NCBI GenBank assembly: GCA_937884635.1
Contig: CALGBW010000035.1
Coordinates: forward strand, 1-21,010
Length of the DNA stretch: 21,010 nt
Direction: 5' to 3'
Source: an uncultured Chlamydiaceae bacterium
Lineage (GTDB): Bacteria; Chlamydiota; Chlamydiia; Chlamydiales; Chlamydiaceae
This document shows positions 14,410-21,010 of the stretch, one piece after another. The notes under the pieces are model-generated. The model was not told the DNA's origin, did not search any database, and worked only from the letters and a program-made list of their open reading frames with translations. The position numbers and the translations under genes are program-made. Position 1 is the first letter of the stretch. Every line of letters begins with the position of its first letter.

Positions 14410-14440
14410 GCCCCTGGCTTACTTGTCAGGGGTATCTTTA
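14410..14440 (+). terminator. Terminator of copy 4
   Basis: GCCCCTG (14410-14416) and CAGGGGT (14427-14433) form a 7-bp stem with one G-T, followed by ATCTTTA, 16 nt after the stop. Confidence 0.7.
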
Positions 14441-14845
14441 GATTTTGCAGGGTGGTTTTGTGTATAAGTACTGATGTGTGTAGTAGTTTTTAGATGAGCT
14501 TTTTTAGCAAGAACCCCTACAGGGACAAAAAAAAGGGTGAAAACATGGTAATTTCAATCACGGGGTAATGTGTCAAGTAGCTATTTAGAAGTTTCTATCA
14601 GAAATGTAAGGAGCGGACCTCACTTGCTCAGAAAGGTAAACAAGAATAAATAAAAGTGAAAAAGCGGTGTAATAAAGGCTGTTATATCTATGTATCCAGC
14701 ATATGGTAGGGATTTCTATGGCCATGGGCTGGTTCAAATTCAGAATAACGTCTAACAATTTTTGCGTGTTCTTGAGAACTTTATGCAGCTATGATACCCT
14801 CAAGAGATGAGGCTTTTTGAATAGCTTCTTACAACTTATCCTTTT
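14441..14845 (+). other. Noncoding gap before rpiA
   Basis: About 400 nt with no convincing gene and no copy of the Cys-rich leader. An inverted repeat GTTCT-TG-AGAAC lies at about 14768-14779. I could not choose a promoter for rpiA with confidence. The region may contain decayed coding sequence, but no recognisable fragment was found. Confidence 0.35.
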
Positions 14846-15559
14846 ATGAACAAGACACCTAGTGAAATCAAACAGATTTTAGCGCAAGAGGCTGCTTTAC
14901 AAGTCCAATCAGGTATGATTGTGGGTTTGGGAAGTGGAACTACAGCAACAGAATTTATCAAAGTACTAGGAAAACGGTTCCAGGATGAGTCTTTGGATAT
15001 TTGTGCTGTACCGTCTTCTTTACAGTCACAATTGCTAGCGAAATCATACGCTATCCCCTTGGTTCCCACATTTACTAGTCTAGATTTAGTCGTAGATGGC
15101 GCAGATGAAGTAGATCCTTCTTTGCGTTTAATTAAAGGGGGCGGAGGAGCTTTATTGAGGGAGTCTATATTAATACAAGCGGCCTCTCGCACGATTATAT
15201 TAGTTGATGAAGGCAAGTGCGTGAATCAACTGGGAACATTCCCTTTACCTATTGAGGTCAGTCCATTTGGTTACCTTGCTGTTGAAGCAAAGATCAATCA
15301 GCTTGGATACTGTGGAGTTTGGAGAAGTCATGCGGACCAGACGCTTTTCCGTACAGATAATAACAATTACATTTACGAAGTGCATTTTCCTAATCATTAC
15401 CCGAATCCAGAAGAAGATTTGCAAAATTTAATACAAATTCATGGTATTATTGCTGTCGGGTTTGTTATAGCTGATGTTGAGGTGTGGGTCGGTCACGCTG
15501 ATGGATCTATAGCAAAGAAGTGTGCTAAACGTTATGGAAATAGAGAAGGAACTACTTAA
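14846..15559 (+). CDS. rpiA: Ribose-5-phosphate isomerase A
   Basis: A 237-aa enzyme of the pentose phosphate pathway that interconverts ribose-5-phosphate and ribulose-5-phosphate. It has the phosphate loop VGLGSGTTATEFI (26-38), the catalytic VDGADEVDP, and KGGGGALLRESI with the conserved Lys. Length is close to the usual 220-240 aa. There is no strong Shine-Dalgarno before the ATG. Its last 26 nt overlap the start of the next gene, indicating coupled translation. Together with rpe at 18832 it supplies the non-oxidative branch. Confidence 0.95.
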   Translation: MNKTPSEIKQILAQEAALQVQSGMIVGLGSGTTATEFIKVLGKRFQDESLDICAVPSSLQSQLLAKSYAIPLVPTFTSLDLVVDGADEVDPSLRLIKGGGGALLRESILIQAASRTIILVDEGKCVNQLGTFPLPIEVSPFGYLAVEAKINQLGYCGVWRSHADQTLFRTDNNNYIYEVHFPNHYPNPEEDLQNLIQIHGIIAVGFVIADVEVWVGHADGSIAKKCAKRYGNREGTT

Positions 15560-15974
15560 ACAAACCTCCTTAGTTTCACTGACATTCTATAAAATTATTA
15601 GCTTTAATCATTATGCGGGAATGGTCCTAGGAAATAGCGAGAAGCGGTTTGCTATTTATGGGGATGTAGCGATCAATCGATCTTTTCCCACTCCCGCGCA
15701 TCCCCCTTTTCCCCGACCTCTTACTTGTGAACTTATTGAGTCTATATTACTTGGTTTTGATATTCGCGTGCTACGCGTGATAGTTAATGATTATAAAGAT
15801 CAAGTGTTCTATTCCCGTCTTTTTTTAGAACAAACACGCGAAGGGCAATCTTACGTTGCGGATATTGATTCTAGACCGAGTGATAGTATTCCTTTGGCGG
15901 TGCAGCATAATGCTCCTATTTTCTGTACACAATCTGTGTTTGAAAACGTAACTCCTTATAATTTGGATAAGTAA
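15534..15974 (+). CDS. Bifunctional-nuclease (BFN/DUF151) domain protein
   Basis: A 146-aa protein from ATG 15534; a GTG at 15522 is in frame but the ATG is favoured. The DUF151 domain is marked by GMVLGNSEKRFAIYGD, PRPLTCELIESILLGF and the signature DSRPSDSIPLAVQHNAPIF. Proteins with this domain include plant BFN nucleases and many uncharacterised bacterial proteins; nuclease activity here is not established. It sits between rpiA and the YqgE gene with a 6-nt gap to the latter, so the three probably form an operon. Confidence 0.85.
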   Translation: MEIEKELLKQTSLVSLTFYKIISFNHYAGMVLGNSEKRFAIYGDVAINRSFPTPAHPPFPRPLTCELIESILLGFDIRVLRVIVNDYKDQVFYSRLFLEQTREGQSYVADIDSRPSDSIPLAVQHNAPIFCTQSVFENVTPYNLDK

Positions 15975-15980
15975 ATAGTC

Positions 15981-16553
15981 ATGAGAGAAAAACTCTACGC
16001 ATCGCTGGATAAAGGTTCTTTATTGGTAGCCTCTCCTGATATTGTGCAGGGCGTATTGCATAGGAGCGTTATCTTATTATGCGATCATAGTGCCAGTGGA
16101 GCCTTTGGTTTAATGTTGAATAAAACATTAGGCTTTGAATTTTCAGGAGACCTCTTATCTTTTGATTCTACAGAATCACCCCATAATATTCGCTGTTGTA
16201 TGGGAGGGTCATTACAAGCTAATCAAATGATGCTTCTGCACTCTTGTCCTAATATTCCGGAGCAAACGATACAAATATGTCCTTCTGTATTTCTAGGAGG
16301 GGATATGGGTTTTTTGCAAGAAACTATGGCAGAGGAGTCAGAGCCTTATTTAACTTTATGTTTTGGCTATACAGGCTGGCAGCCTGGCCAATTAGAACGA
16401 GAGTTTTTAGATGGCATGTGGCATGTAGCCCCAGGAAGTTATGAGTACGTATTTACTACTCCGCCAGAATCTCTTTGGTCTATTGTTTTAAGAGATCTTG
16501 GAGGTAAATACGCATCCCTATCCACAGTTCCTGAGAACCTTCTTTTGAATTAA
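15981..16553 (+). CDS. YqgE/AlgH family protein (UPF0301)
   Basis: A 190-aa cytoplasmic protein. It has the family's N-terminal GSLLVASPDIVQGVLHRSVILLCDHS, GAFGLMLNK, the central MGGSLQANQMMLLHSCP and FLGGDMGFL, and the YTGWQPGQLEREF segment near residue 130. Length fits the family (about 185-190 aa). Its biochemical role is not settled in any bacterium. It is the third gene of the rpiA group and ends shortly before a strong hairpin. Confidence 0.9.
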   Translation: MREKLYASLDKGSLLVASPDIVQGVLHRSVILLCDHSASGAFGLMLNKTLGFEFSGDLLSFDSTESPHNIRCCMGGSLQANQMMLLHSCPNIPEQTIQICPSVFLGGDMGFLQETMAEESEPYLTLCFGYTGWQPGQLEREFLDGMWHVAPGSYEYVFTTPPESLWSIVLRDLGGKYASLSTVPENLLLN

Positions 16554-16587
16554 AGATAAATGGATGAGAATTCAATTCTGTTGTGTG

Positions 16588-16615
16588 TAGATGTGCGCAT
16601 AATCGCGCACATCTA
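16588..16615. terminator. Bidirectional terminator between convergent genes
   Basis: A perfect 11-bp inverted repeat TAGATGTGCGC (16588-16598) and GCGCACATCTA (16605-16615) with a 6-nt loop lies between the YqgE-type stop (plus) and the orphan stop at 16623 (minus). T tracts are weak on both sides. Confidence 0.7.
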
Positions 16616-16622
16616 TGGGTGT

Positions 16623-17042
16623 CTATTCAAACCATCGGTCGAATTCACACATAGGGCATGGGCAGTCAGGCTCGCCTGAGCCTAAACATCCGCTGCTGTC
16701 TGACGTGTCAGAGCCAGGAGATGTTGGTGTTTGTGGCCGGGGTGATCCAAGTGATTTTTCAAACCGTTCTTTAGCTTTTCTTATGTTCTCTTCCGAGGGT
16801 TTGCATGCAACTGGGGGTGGGGTATTACCGCCTGTTGGTTGTTGTAAGCGCTCAGTGTTTGTTCGTACAGCGCTTAAAGATTGTATTGCGGCACTGTTTA
16901 CTCGTTGAGGATCGGTAAGTTTTAATTTATGACACTTTCTTCTAGGCGGTGTAGGAGCACTCAAACAAATATTTTGTAGCTCTGTCCGTCCCGGGGACAA
17001 CTGTGATAGCTGAGGACTATAAGCACTGACTGGATTTGTCAT
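16623..17042 (-). CDS. Proline-rich orphan protein, unknown function
   Basis: A 139-aa hydrophilic, basic-to-neutral protein starting MTNPVSAYSPQLSQ. ATG at 17042 has AGGAAG about 7 nt upstream; a GTG two codons earlier is an alternative. It contains APTPPRRK (about 30-37), which fits a class II SH3 ligand P-x-x-P-x-R, a central helix-prone charged part (SEENIRKAKERFEKSL), a Ser/Pro/Thr-rich part and a Cys cluster at the end (DCPCPMCEFDRWF). It lacks a signal peptide and membrane segment. The Ser/Pro-rich start would suit a type III substrate. I do not recognise it. It faces the rpiA group across a shared terminator. Confidence 0.65.
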   Translation of the reverse strand: MTNPVSAYSPQLSQLSPGRTELQNICLSAPTPPRRKCHKLKLTDPQRVNSAAIQSLSAVRTNTERLQQPTGGNTPPPVACKPSEENIRKAKERFEKSLGSPRPQTPTSPGSDTSDSSGCLGSGEPDCPCPMCEFDRWFE

Positions 17043-17438
17043 AATCACTTCCTCTGTTTTTTTTGTTTAACTAAAATTTTTAGGTTAAGATTCTTGCGAT
17101 AAATTCAGATTTTTGAAAACTTTTTTTTAGTTTTGAAAGTTGCTTGGGTATGGGACGAAAATAGTGGTGCTCAAAGAGGAGTGTAATTGGTGGTTAAGAA
17201 GCTAACTAGAAATAGATTAGGTTTTTTTGAAGAGCTTCAATGATTGTTAGGAATCCAATCTTCCTTTGAAAAAAGTCTTTTGAAGGCCTTGGGTCTTGAA
17301 TTTAAAAGTAATTCAGGTGAAGGGCTGGATTACAAACCCTCCATCACTGCTATTTAACCCTTCGAATAAGTAGATATCAGCTCCAGCCCTAGCATTTGTC
17401 AACAGCTTTTATAAATGATTTATTACTATTTATTATGT
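17043..17438. other. AT-rich gap with a long-range inverted repeat
   Basis: No gene is evident. AGGGCTGGA (17321-17329) and TCCAGCCCT (17382-17390) are perfect 9-bp arms 52 nt apart, the only GC-rich patches in the stretch. They could close a structured RNA or end a small transcript. The orphan's promoter should lie near 17060-17110, but I could not choose it. Confidence 0.4.
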
Positions 17439-17466
17439 TGACAGTGTCTTCTGGTGTGTTTTTAAA
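17439..17466 (+). promoter_or_regulatory. Possible promoter of the incA-like gene
   Basis: A consensus -35 box TTGACA (17439-17444), a 16-bp spacer and TTTAAA (17461-17466), with the start codon about 120 nt downstream. The -10 box is poor. Confidence 0.4.
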
Positions 17467-17589
17467 GTTTTTTGTAAAACCTTATTTTCTTGTAGCATAT
17501 TTCGCTTTCTTCAATAAAAAGTTTTTCAAAAACAATTTATTGTAATTCTCAGTTAATTGATTTTTTTTAATAGTGATTATTGGTTGTTT

Positions 17590-18458
17590 ATGCCTTTTGC
17601 ATTATCGAAATATGATACTTCATCATCATCTTCTTCACTTCTGCAACGTGATAGTATTAACCGTTTGTCATCGTCATTAGCCTCAAAACTAAGCATAGCG
17701 CAAAGAATAGCGCGTTTTCTTGAGATTACTTCTTTGGGTAGTTTATTTGCTGGCTCTGTGTTGGCAACGATTGTGTTGTGTATTAATTCTATTATTGGAT
17801 GGATTCCTGGCGTTTTAATAGTGGTGGTTATGACATTAGCATTCTTAGTTTTATTTTCTACATTGTCAAATATGGCTTTGCCTGCAGTAACACAATCTTT
17901 GGAGGGCAGGTTAAGAGATTAGCTCATGAAAATGAAAAGCATGTAGAGTCCAGAAAAGTATTAGGAATAGAAAATAAGAAAATACAAGGGTCTAACAAAC
18001 AATTAGAAAAGCATATTAGTAGCTTAGATTCTATTGGCAAGGCATTAGCAGATCTTGAAAGTTGCTTAGACTTACAAAAGGCTGATTTGAAATTATGTAT
18101 TAAGAATTTTGGTGATCAGCTTTCTCAGTTTAGCGGTTGGGATAGTTGCATGGCTAAATCTTTGGAAAGCTTTTTGCAAAAACATTCTAGTACGCAAGAT
18201 GTACAAGTTTTGAAAGAGGAAGTTTCTAAATTAGAGTCATTAATTTCTGAACAGATGCGTACGTTCCGTTTGCTACGACAACAAACAGAAGTACAGGAGC
18301 AGTCATTAGTTGCTTTACGCGCTCAGGAAGAAGCAATGAAATCTTCGGTTCAAGAGTTATTAGCAGCAATAGAATCGCTCAAAGAAACGCGTTTGGGAAT
18401 GGAAACAAGCTTGAACATGCTCTTAACAAGAATTCAAGAGCAATTCGTTCGTTCATAA
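17590..18458 (+). pseudogene. incA: IncA-like inclusion membrane protein, split by a -1 frameshift
   Basis: Two frames together give about 289 aa. The first, from ATG 17590, has a Ser-rich N-terminus and a long bilobed hydrophobic region (LGSLFAGSVLATIVLCINSI, then WIPGVLIVVVMTLAFLVLF), the hallmark of Inc proteins. It then ends at TAG 17920-17922. The second frame continues from about 17907 with VKRLAHENEKHVES and a coiled-coil-rich C-terminal part to 18458. Adding one G to the GGG at 17904-17906 joins them as SLEGQVKRLAHENE. The position next to rpe matches incA in C. trachomatis (CT119), and size and layout (273 aa there) fit. IncA uses SNARE-like coils to fuse inclusions. The frameshift could be real, phase-variable or a sequencing error. 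A different Inc family member is possible. Confidence 0.65.
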
Positions 18459-18473
18459 GTTCTACATATACAT

Positions 18474-18510
18474 GGGAAAGCCGTCAGTGCTTTCCCGAAC
18501 TCTCGCACTT
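18474..18510 (+). terminator. Terminator of the incA-like gene
   Basis: GGGAAAGC (18474-18481) and GCTTTCCC (18489-18496) form a perfect 8-bp stem with a 7-nt loop, 15 nt after the stop codon. No T tract follows at once. Confidence 0.65.
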
Positions 18511-18831
18511 TCCATATATACTTTTTTACATTACTTTTACTTGAAGTTCATCTGTGGGTTGAGTTCAAGCATATACATGTAGCGAATCGCCCTTGACTTT
18601 GTTTATAGCAAAGGGAAAGATAGATAACCCTAGAGTAGAGTTCGATCTGCACTTGTAGAAGTCGTTTGTTTAGGTGGGGATATGGATCTAACTGCCTATC
18701 GATGAAGCAAGTTATTCGCTCGTTTGAGTGGGAATGGATCGTTCATTGAATCCAATGACTGCGGGGATTTGTATACTGTAGACAATTCCAAGCGTCTGTA
18801 AAGTAGAAAAACTATTTTAGTTTTTGGGTAA
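18511..18831 (+). other. Noncoding gap before rpe
   Basis: About 320 nt with no convincing gene. A 15-codon frame starting at about 18702 has no clear ribosome site. TATACT at 18772-18777 is a candidate -10 box for the rpe operon, but no -35 box lies at a good distance. A small hairpin CTTTG-N7-CAAAG occurs near 18597-18613. Confidence 0.35.
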
Positions 18832-19527
18832 TTGGTGAAAAATCAAGCACGTACTATTCAAATTGCTCCTTCTATTATGGGAGCGGACCTTACTTGTCTT
18901 GGAGAGGAAGCAAAAAATGTAGCTAAATCCGGGGCAGATTTTATTCATATTGATGTGATGGATGGGCATTTTGTCCCTAATATTACATTTGGTCCAGGAA
19001 CAATTGCAGCGATTAATCGATCTACAGATATTTTTTTAGAAGTCCACGCAATGGTCTATAACCCATTTGATTTTATAGAAAGTTTTGTCAAATCTGGAGC
19101 AGATAGGATTATTGTTCATTTTGAAGCTTCTGAAGATCTAAAAGAATTATTAAGTTATATAAAGAGATGTGGAGTACAGGCAGGACTGGCCTTTTCTCCT
19201 GAAACCTCTATAGAATTTATTCCGCCTTTGTTGCCCCTTTGTGATCTTGTTTTGTTGATGTCTGTACAACCAGGTTTTTGTGGCCAAGGATTTTTAGAAG
19301 ATACGATAGATAAAATACGCTTTGTGCATGAAGCAAGAAAGCAAATGGGATTAGAGAAAAGTTGTTTAATAGAGGTGGATGGGGGTATTAACCCTAACAC
19401 AGCGCATTTATGTCGTCATGCTGGAGCGGATATTTTAGTCGCTGCTTCTTATTTCTTTGAGAAAGATGATGTAAGTATGGAAGAAAAAGTGAAGCTACTT
19501 CGAGGAGAAAATCATGGTGTTGAGTAG
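18832..19527 (+). CDS. rpe: Ribulose-phosphate 3-epimerase
   Basis: A 231-aa TIM-barrel enzyme of the pentose phosphate pathway that interconverts ribulose-5-phosphate and xylulose-5-phosphate. Motifs in order: IAPSIMGADLTCLGEE, HIDVMDGHFVPNITFGPG (metal His and catalytic Asp), EVHAMV, LMSVQPGFCGQGF, and EVDGGINPNTA with the second catalytic Asp, then GADILVAASYFF for phosphate binding. The start is TTG 18832 or the adjacent GTG 18835; neither has a strong Shine-Dalgarno. Its end overlaps efp by 14 nt, so they are translated together. Confidence 0.95.
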   Translation: MVKNQARTIQIAPSIMGADLTCLGEEAKNVAKSGADFIHIDVMDGHFVPNITFGPGTIAAINRSTDIFLEVHAMVYNPFDFIESFVKSGADRIIVHFEASEDLKELLSYIKRCGVQAGLAFSPETSIEFIPPLLPLCDLVLLMSVQPGFCGQGFLEDTIDKIRFVHEARKQMGLEKSCLIEVDGGINPNTAHLCRHAGADILVAASYFFEKDDVSMEEKVKLLRGENHGVE

Positions 19528-20071
19528 CCAACTCTCTGTAGGAATGTTTATTTCTACAAAAGATGGTTTATATAAGGTTGTTGCTGTTTCTAAGGTAGCA
19601 GGAAGCAAGGGAGAAACCTTTATTAAGGCTTCCCTTAAGTCCGCAGAATCTGATGTAATCATCGAGAGAAATTTTAAAGCAGGGCAGGAAGTCAAAGAGG
19701 CTCAGTTTGAAGCTAGAAATTTGGAGTACCTGTATATAGAAGGAGATCAGTATCTGTTCTTAGATTTAGGTAATTATGAGAAGATTCTGATTTCTAAAGA
19801 GATCATGAAAGACAATTACTTATTTTTGAAAGCTGGCGTGACTATATCCGCAATGGTTCATGATGGGATTGTATTTTCTATTGAATTACCACACTTTTTA
19901 GAGCTAATGGTTTCTAAAACAGATTTCCCCGGTGATTCTTTAAGCCTTTCTGGAGGTGCGAAGAAGGCTTTATTGGAAACGGGCATAGAAGTTTTAGTCC
20001 CTCCTTTTGTAGAAATTGGAGACGTAGTAAAAGTAGACACCCGCACATGTGAATATATACAGAGAGTCTAA
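19514..20071 (+). CDS. efp: Elongation factor P, divergent chlamydial paralogue
   Basis: A 185-aa three-domain translation factor that rescues ribosomes stalled at polyproline. It has AGGAG before the ATG. The C-terminal GDVVKVDTRTCEYIQRV matches the EF-P signature region. The loop that holds the modified Lys, usually V-K-P-G-K-G-Q-A in standard EF-P, reads KVAGSKGETF here (about 27-36): Lys32 is kept, but the PGKG turn is replaced and one residue longer. Chlamydiae carry two EF-P genes, and this position next to rpe is the divergent one. Whether Lys32 is modified or how the two share work cannot be told. Confidence 0.9.
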   Translation: MVLSSQLSVGMFISTKDGLYKVVAVSKVAGSKGETFIKASLKSAESDVIIERNFKAGQEVKEAQFEARNLEYLYIEGDQYLFLDLGNYEKILISKEIMKDNYLFLKAGVTISAMVHDGIVFSIELPHFLELMVSKTDFPGDSLSLSGGAKKALLETGIEVLVPPFVEIGDVVKVDTRTCEYIQRV

Positions 20072-20089
20072 TTCTGACAGGATAAAAAG

Positions 20090-20605
20090 ATGGATTTAAA
20101 ACAGATAGAAAAGCTCATGGTTGCTATGGGGCGCAATAATATCAAACGTTTTGTCATTAAACGTGAAGGGCTGGAGCTTGAGTTAGAAAAAGATTCTGAA
20201 AATGGTTTGGGAACTGGACAGGAACGCGTTTTTTATGACAGTAGGTGGATCGGTGATTTCCCACAGGGACGGCCTATTCCTGTAGATACATCTGTTCCAA
20301 GCAGGGAGAGTAGCAAAGGCGAGTCAGTAGGAGCATCTCAAGTGGCGGAACCTGCGGCTCAAGGTGATTTTATTTCGTCTCCTCTTGTTGGAACGTTTTA
20401 TAGTGCTCCTTCACCAGATTCTCAGCCGTTTATTCGTCCTGGTGATATGGTTTCAGAGGATACAATCGTCTGTATTGTTGAGGCTATGAAGGTCATGAAT
20501 GAAGTCAAGGCTGGTATAGCTGGAAAGGTTGAAGAAGTTTTATTGACTGACGGTGATCCCGTACAATTTGGTTCTAAGTTATTTCGTGTTGTTAAGGCAG
20601 ATTAA
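20090..20605 (+). CDS. accB: Biotin carboxyl carrier protein of acetyl-CoA carboxylase
   Basis: A 171-aa protein that carries the carboxyl group in the first step of fatty-acid synthesis. It has an N-terminal helical part (1-35), a flexible Ser/Gly/Pro linker (about 60-95) and the biotinyl domain from about 96. The biotin site is EAMKVMNEV with Lys134, and the PLVGTFYSAPSPD thumb region is present. Eighteen nt separate it from efp, and its stop overlaps the accC start (TAATG). Confidence 0.95.
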   Translation: MDLKQIEKLMVAMGRNNIKRFVIKREGLELELEKDSENGLGTGQERVFYDSRWIGDFPQGRPIPVDTSVPSRESSKGESVGASQVAEPAAQGDFISSPLVGTFYSAPSPDSQPFIRPGDMVSEDTIVCIVEAMKVMNEVKAGIAGKVEEVLLTDGDPVQFGSKLFRVVKAD

Positions 20606-21010
20606 TGAAAAAAGTTTTAATCGCTAATCGAGGAGAAATCGCTGTCCGAATTATTCGTGCTTGTCACGACTTAGGGCTATCAACAGTAGCTGTTTATTCT
20701 TTGGCGGATCAAGAGGCGTTGCATGTTTTATTGGCGGATGAAGCTGTGTGTATAGGGGAGCCTGCGGCAGCTAAGTCTTACCTTAAGATATCGAATATTC
20801 TTGCCGCTTGTGAGATTACTGGGGCTGATGCCATACACCCTGGTTATGGTTTTCTTAGTGAGAACGCAAGCTTTGCTTCTATCTGTGAGAGTTGTGGGGT
20901 GACTTTTATTGGCCCGAGCTCCAAATCTATTGCTATGATGGGAGACAAGGTTACAGCGAAACAATTGGCTAAGCGAGTTAAATGTCCGGTGATTCCAGGG
21001 TCAGATGGGG
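20605..21010 (+). CDS. accC: Biotin carboxylase, N-terminal part (cut by window edge)
   Basis: The first 135 codons of the ATP-dependent biotin carboxylase subunit. It starts MKKVLIANRGEIAVRIIRAC, a near-invariant beginning of the family, and continues with AVYSLADQEALHVLLADEAVCIG, AIHPGYGFLSENASF and FIGPSSKSIAMMGDKVTAK. The full protein is usually about 450 aa, so most lies beyond the window. ATG overlaps the accB stop by one base. Any minus-strand frame over this part is a shadow. Confidence 0.95.
   Translation, partial: MKKVLIANRGEIAVRIIRACHDLGLSTVAVYSLADQEALHVLLADEAVCIGEPAAAKSYLKISNILAACEITGADAIHPGYGFLSENASFASICESCGVTFIGPSSKSIAMMGDKVTAKQLAKRVKCPVIPGSDG

Noticed and set aside
10210..14440. 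CRISPR-like or transposon-like repeats
   Set aside because: The repeats are whole gene cassettes about 1.2 kb apart with no short regular spacers, terminal inverted repeats or transposase.
14836..15216. 126-codon minus-strand frame over rpiA
   Set aside because: Antisense shadow of a certain gene.
17799..17922. Canonical -1 programmed frameshift in the incA-like gene
   Set aside because: The needed shift is -1, but no X-XXY-YYZ heptamer is seen at the likely site; a base loss in the G run is simpler.
1..21010. tRNA or rRNA genes
   Set aside because: No cloverleaf with the conserved T-loop or rRNA-like stretch was noticed in the gaps by eye; a tRNAscan run would settle it.

Overview
The window is from a Chlamydiaceae chromosome. 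It carries genes typical of this family: a Mcsc-type secretion chaperone, a partial futalosine menaquinone branch, a plant/plastid-type FabI, a divergent second EF-P, an IncA-like inclusion protein beside rpe, and a DhnA-type aldolase beside an XasA-type permease. Base composition is AT-rich with short, operon-like housekeeping blocks. The gene content and the expansion of lineage-specific proteins suggest the former Chlamydophila group (psittaci/caviae/felis-like) rather than C. trachomatis. This is inference; the species cannot be fixed from the sequence alone.

Layout. 1-798: 3' part of an MsbA-like ABC exporter with a terminator. 878-4370 (minus strand): a probable operon of FliO-like protein, Mcsc-like chaperone, DnaQ-like exonuclease, MqnD-like, MqnB-like and a small membrane protein. 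4480-6247: a HAD phosphatase convergent with fabI, their ends overlapping. 6499-8959 (minus): dhnA-type aldolase then amino-acid permease. 9445-14433: an accessory island of one small orphan gene followed by four Cys-rich paralogues. 14846-16553: rpiA, a bifunctional-nuclease-domain protein and a YqgE/AlgH protein. 16623-17042 (minus): a proline-rich orphan. 17590-18458: an incA-like gene split by a frameshift. 18832-21010: rpe, efp, accB, accC (cut by the window edge), nearly all overlapping or closely spaced.

The most interesting part is the island at 10.2-14.4 kb. Four genes for 212-228 aa proteins beginning MCC, without evident membrane segments, lie in tandem. Each has its own promoter of near-identical architecture (TGA[CG]A, 17 bp, TA[TA]AAC) and its own hairpin terminator. 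The last three share a roughly 180-nt 5' leader that can form two hairpins whose arms vary between copies in a compensatory way. That pattern argues for a selected RNA structure, not just a recent duplication. The first paralogue has the same promoter but a different leader hairpin. I do not recognise this system; function is unknown, and a secreted host-directed protein family under shared RNA-level control is a hypothesis.

The rest is core metabolism and secretion: fatty-acid synthesis (fabI, accB, accC), pentose phosphate (rpiA, rpe), glycolysis (dhnA), menaquinone, and type III secretion support (Mcsc-like).
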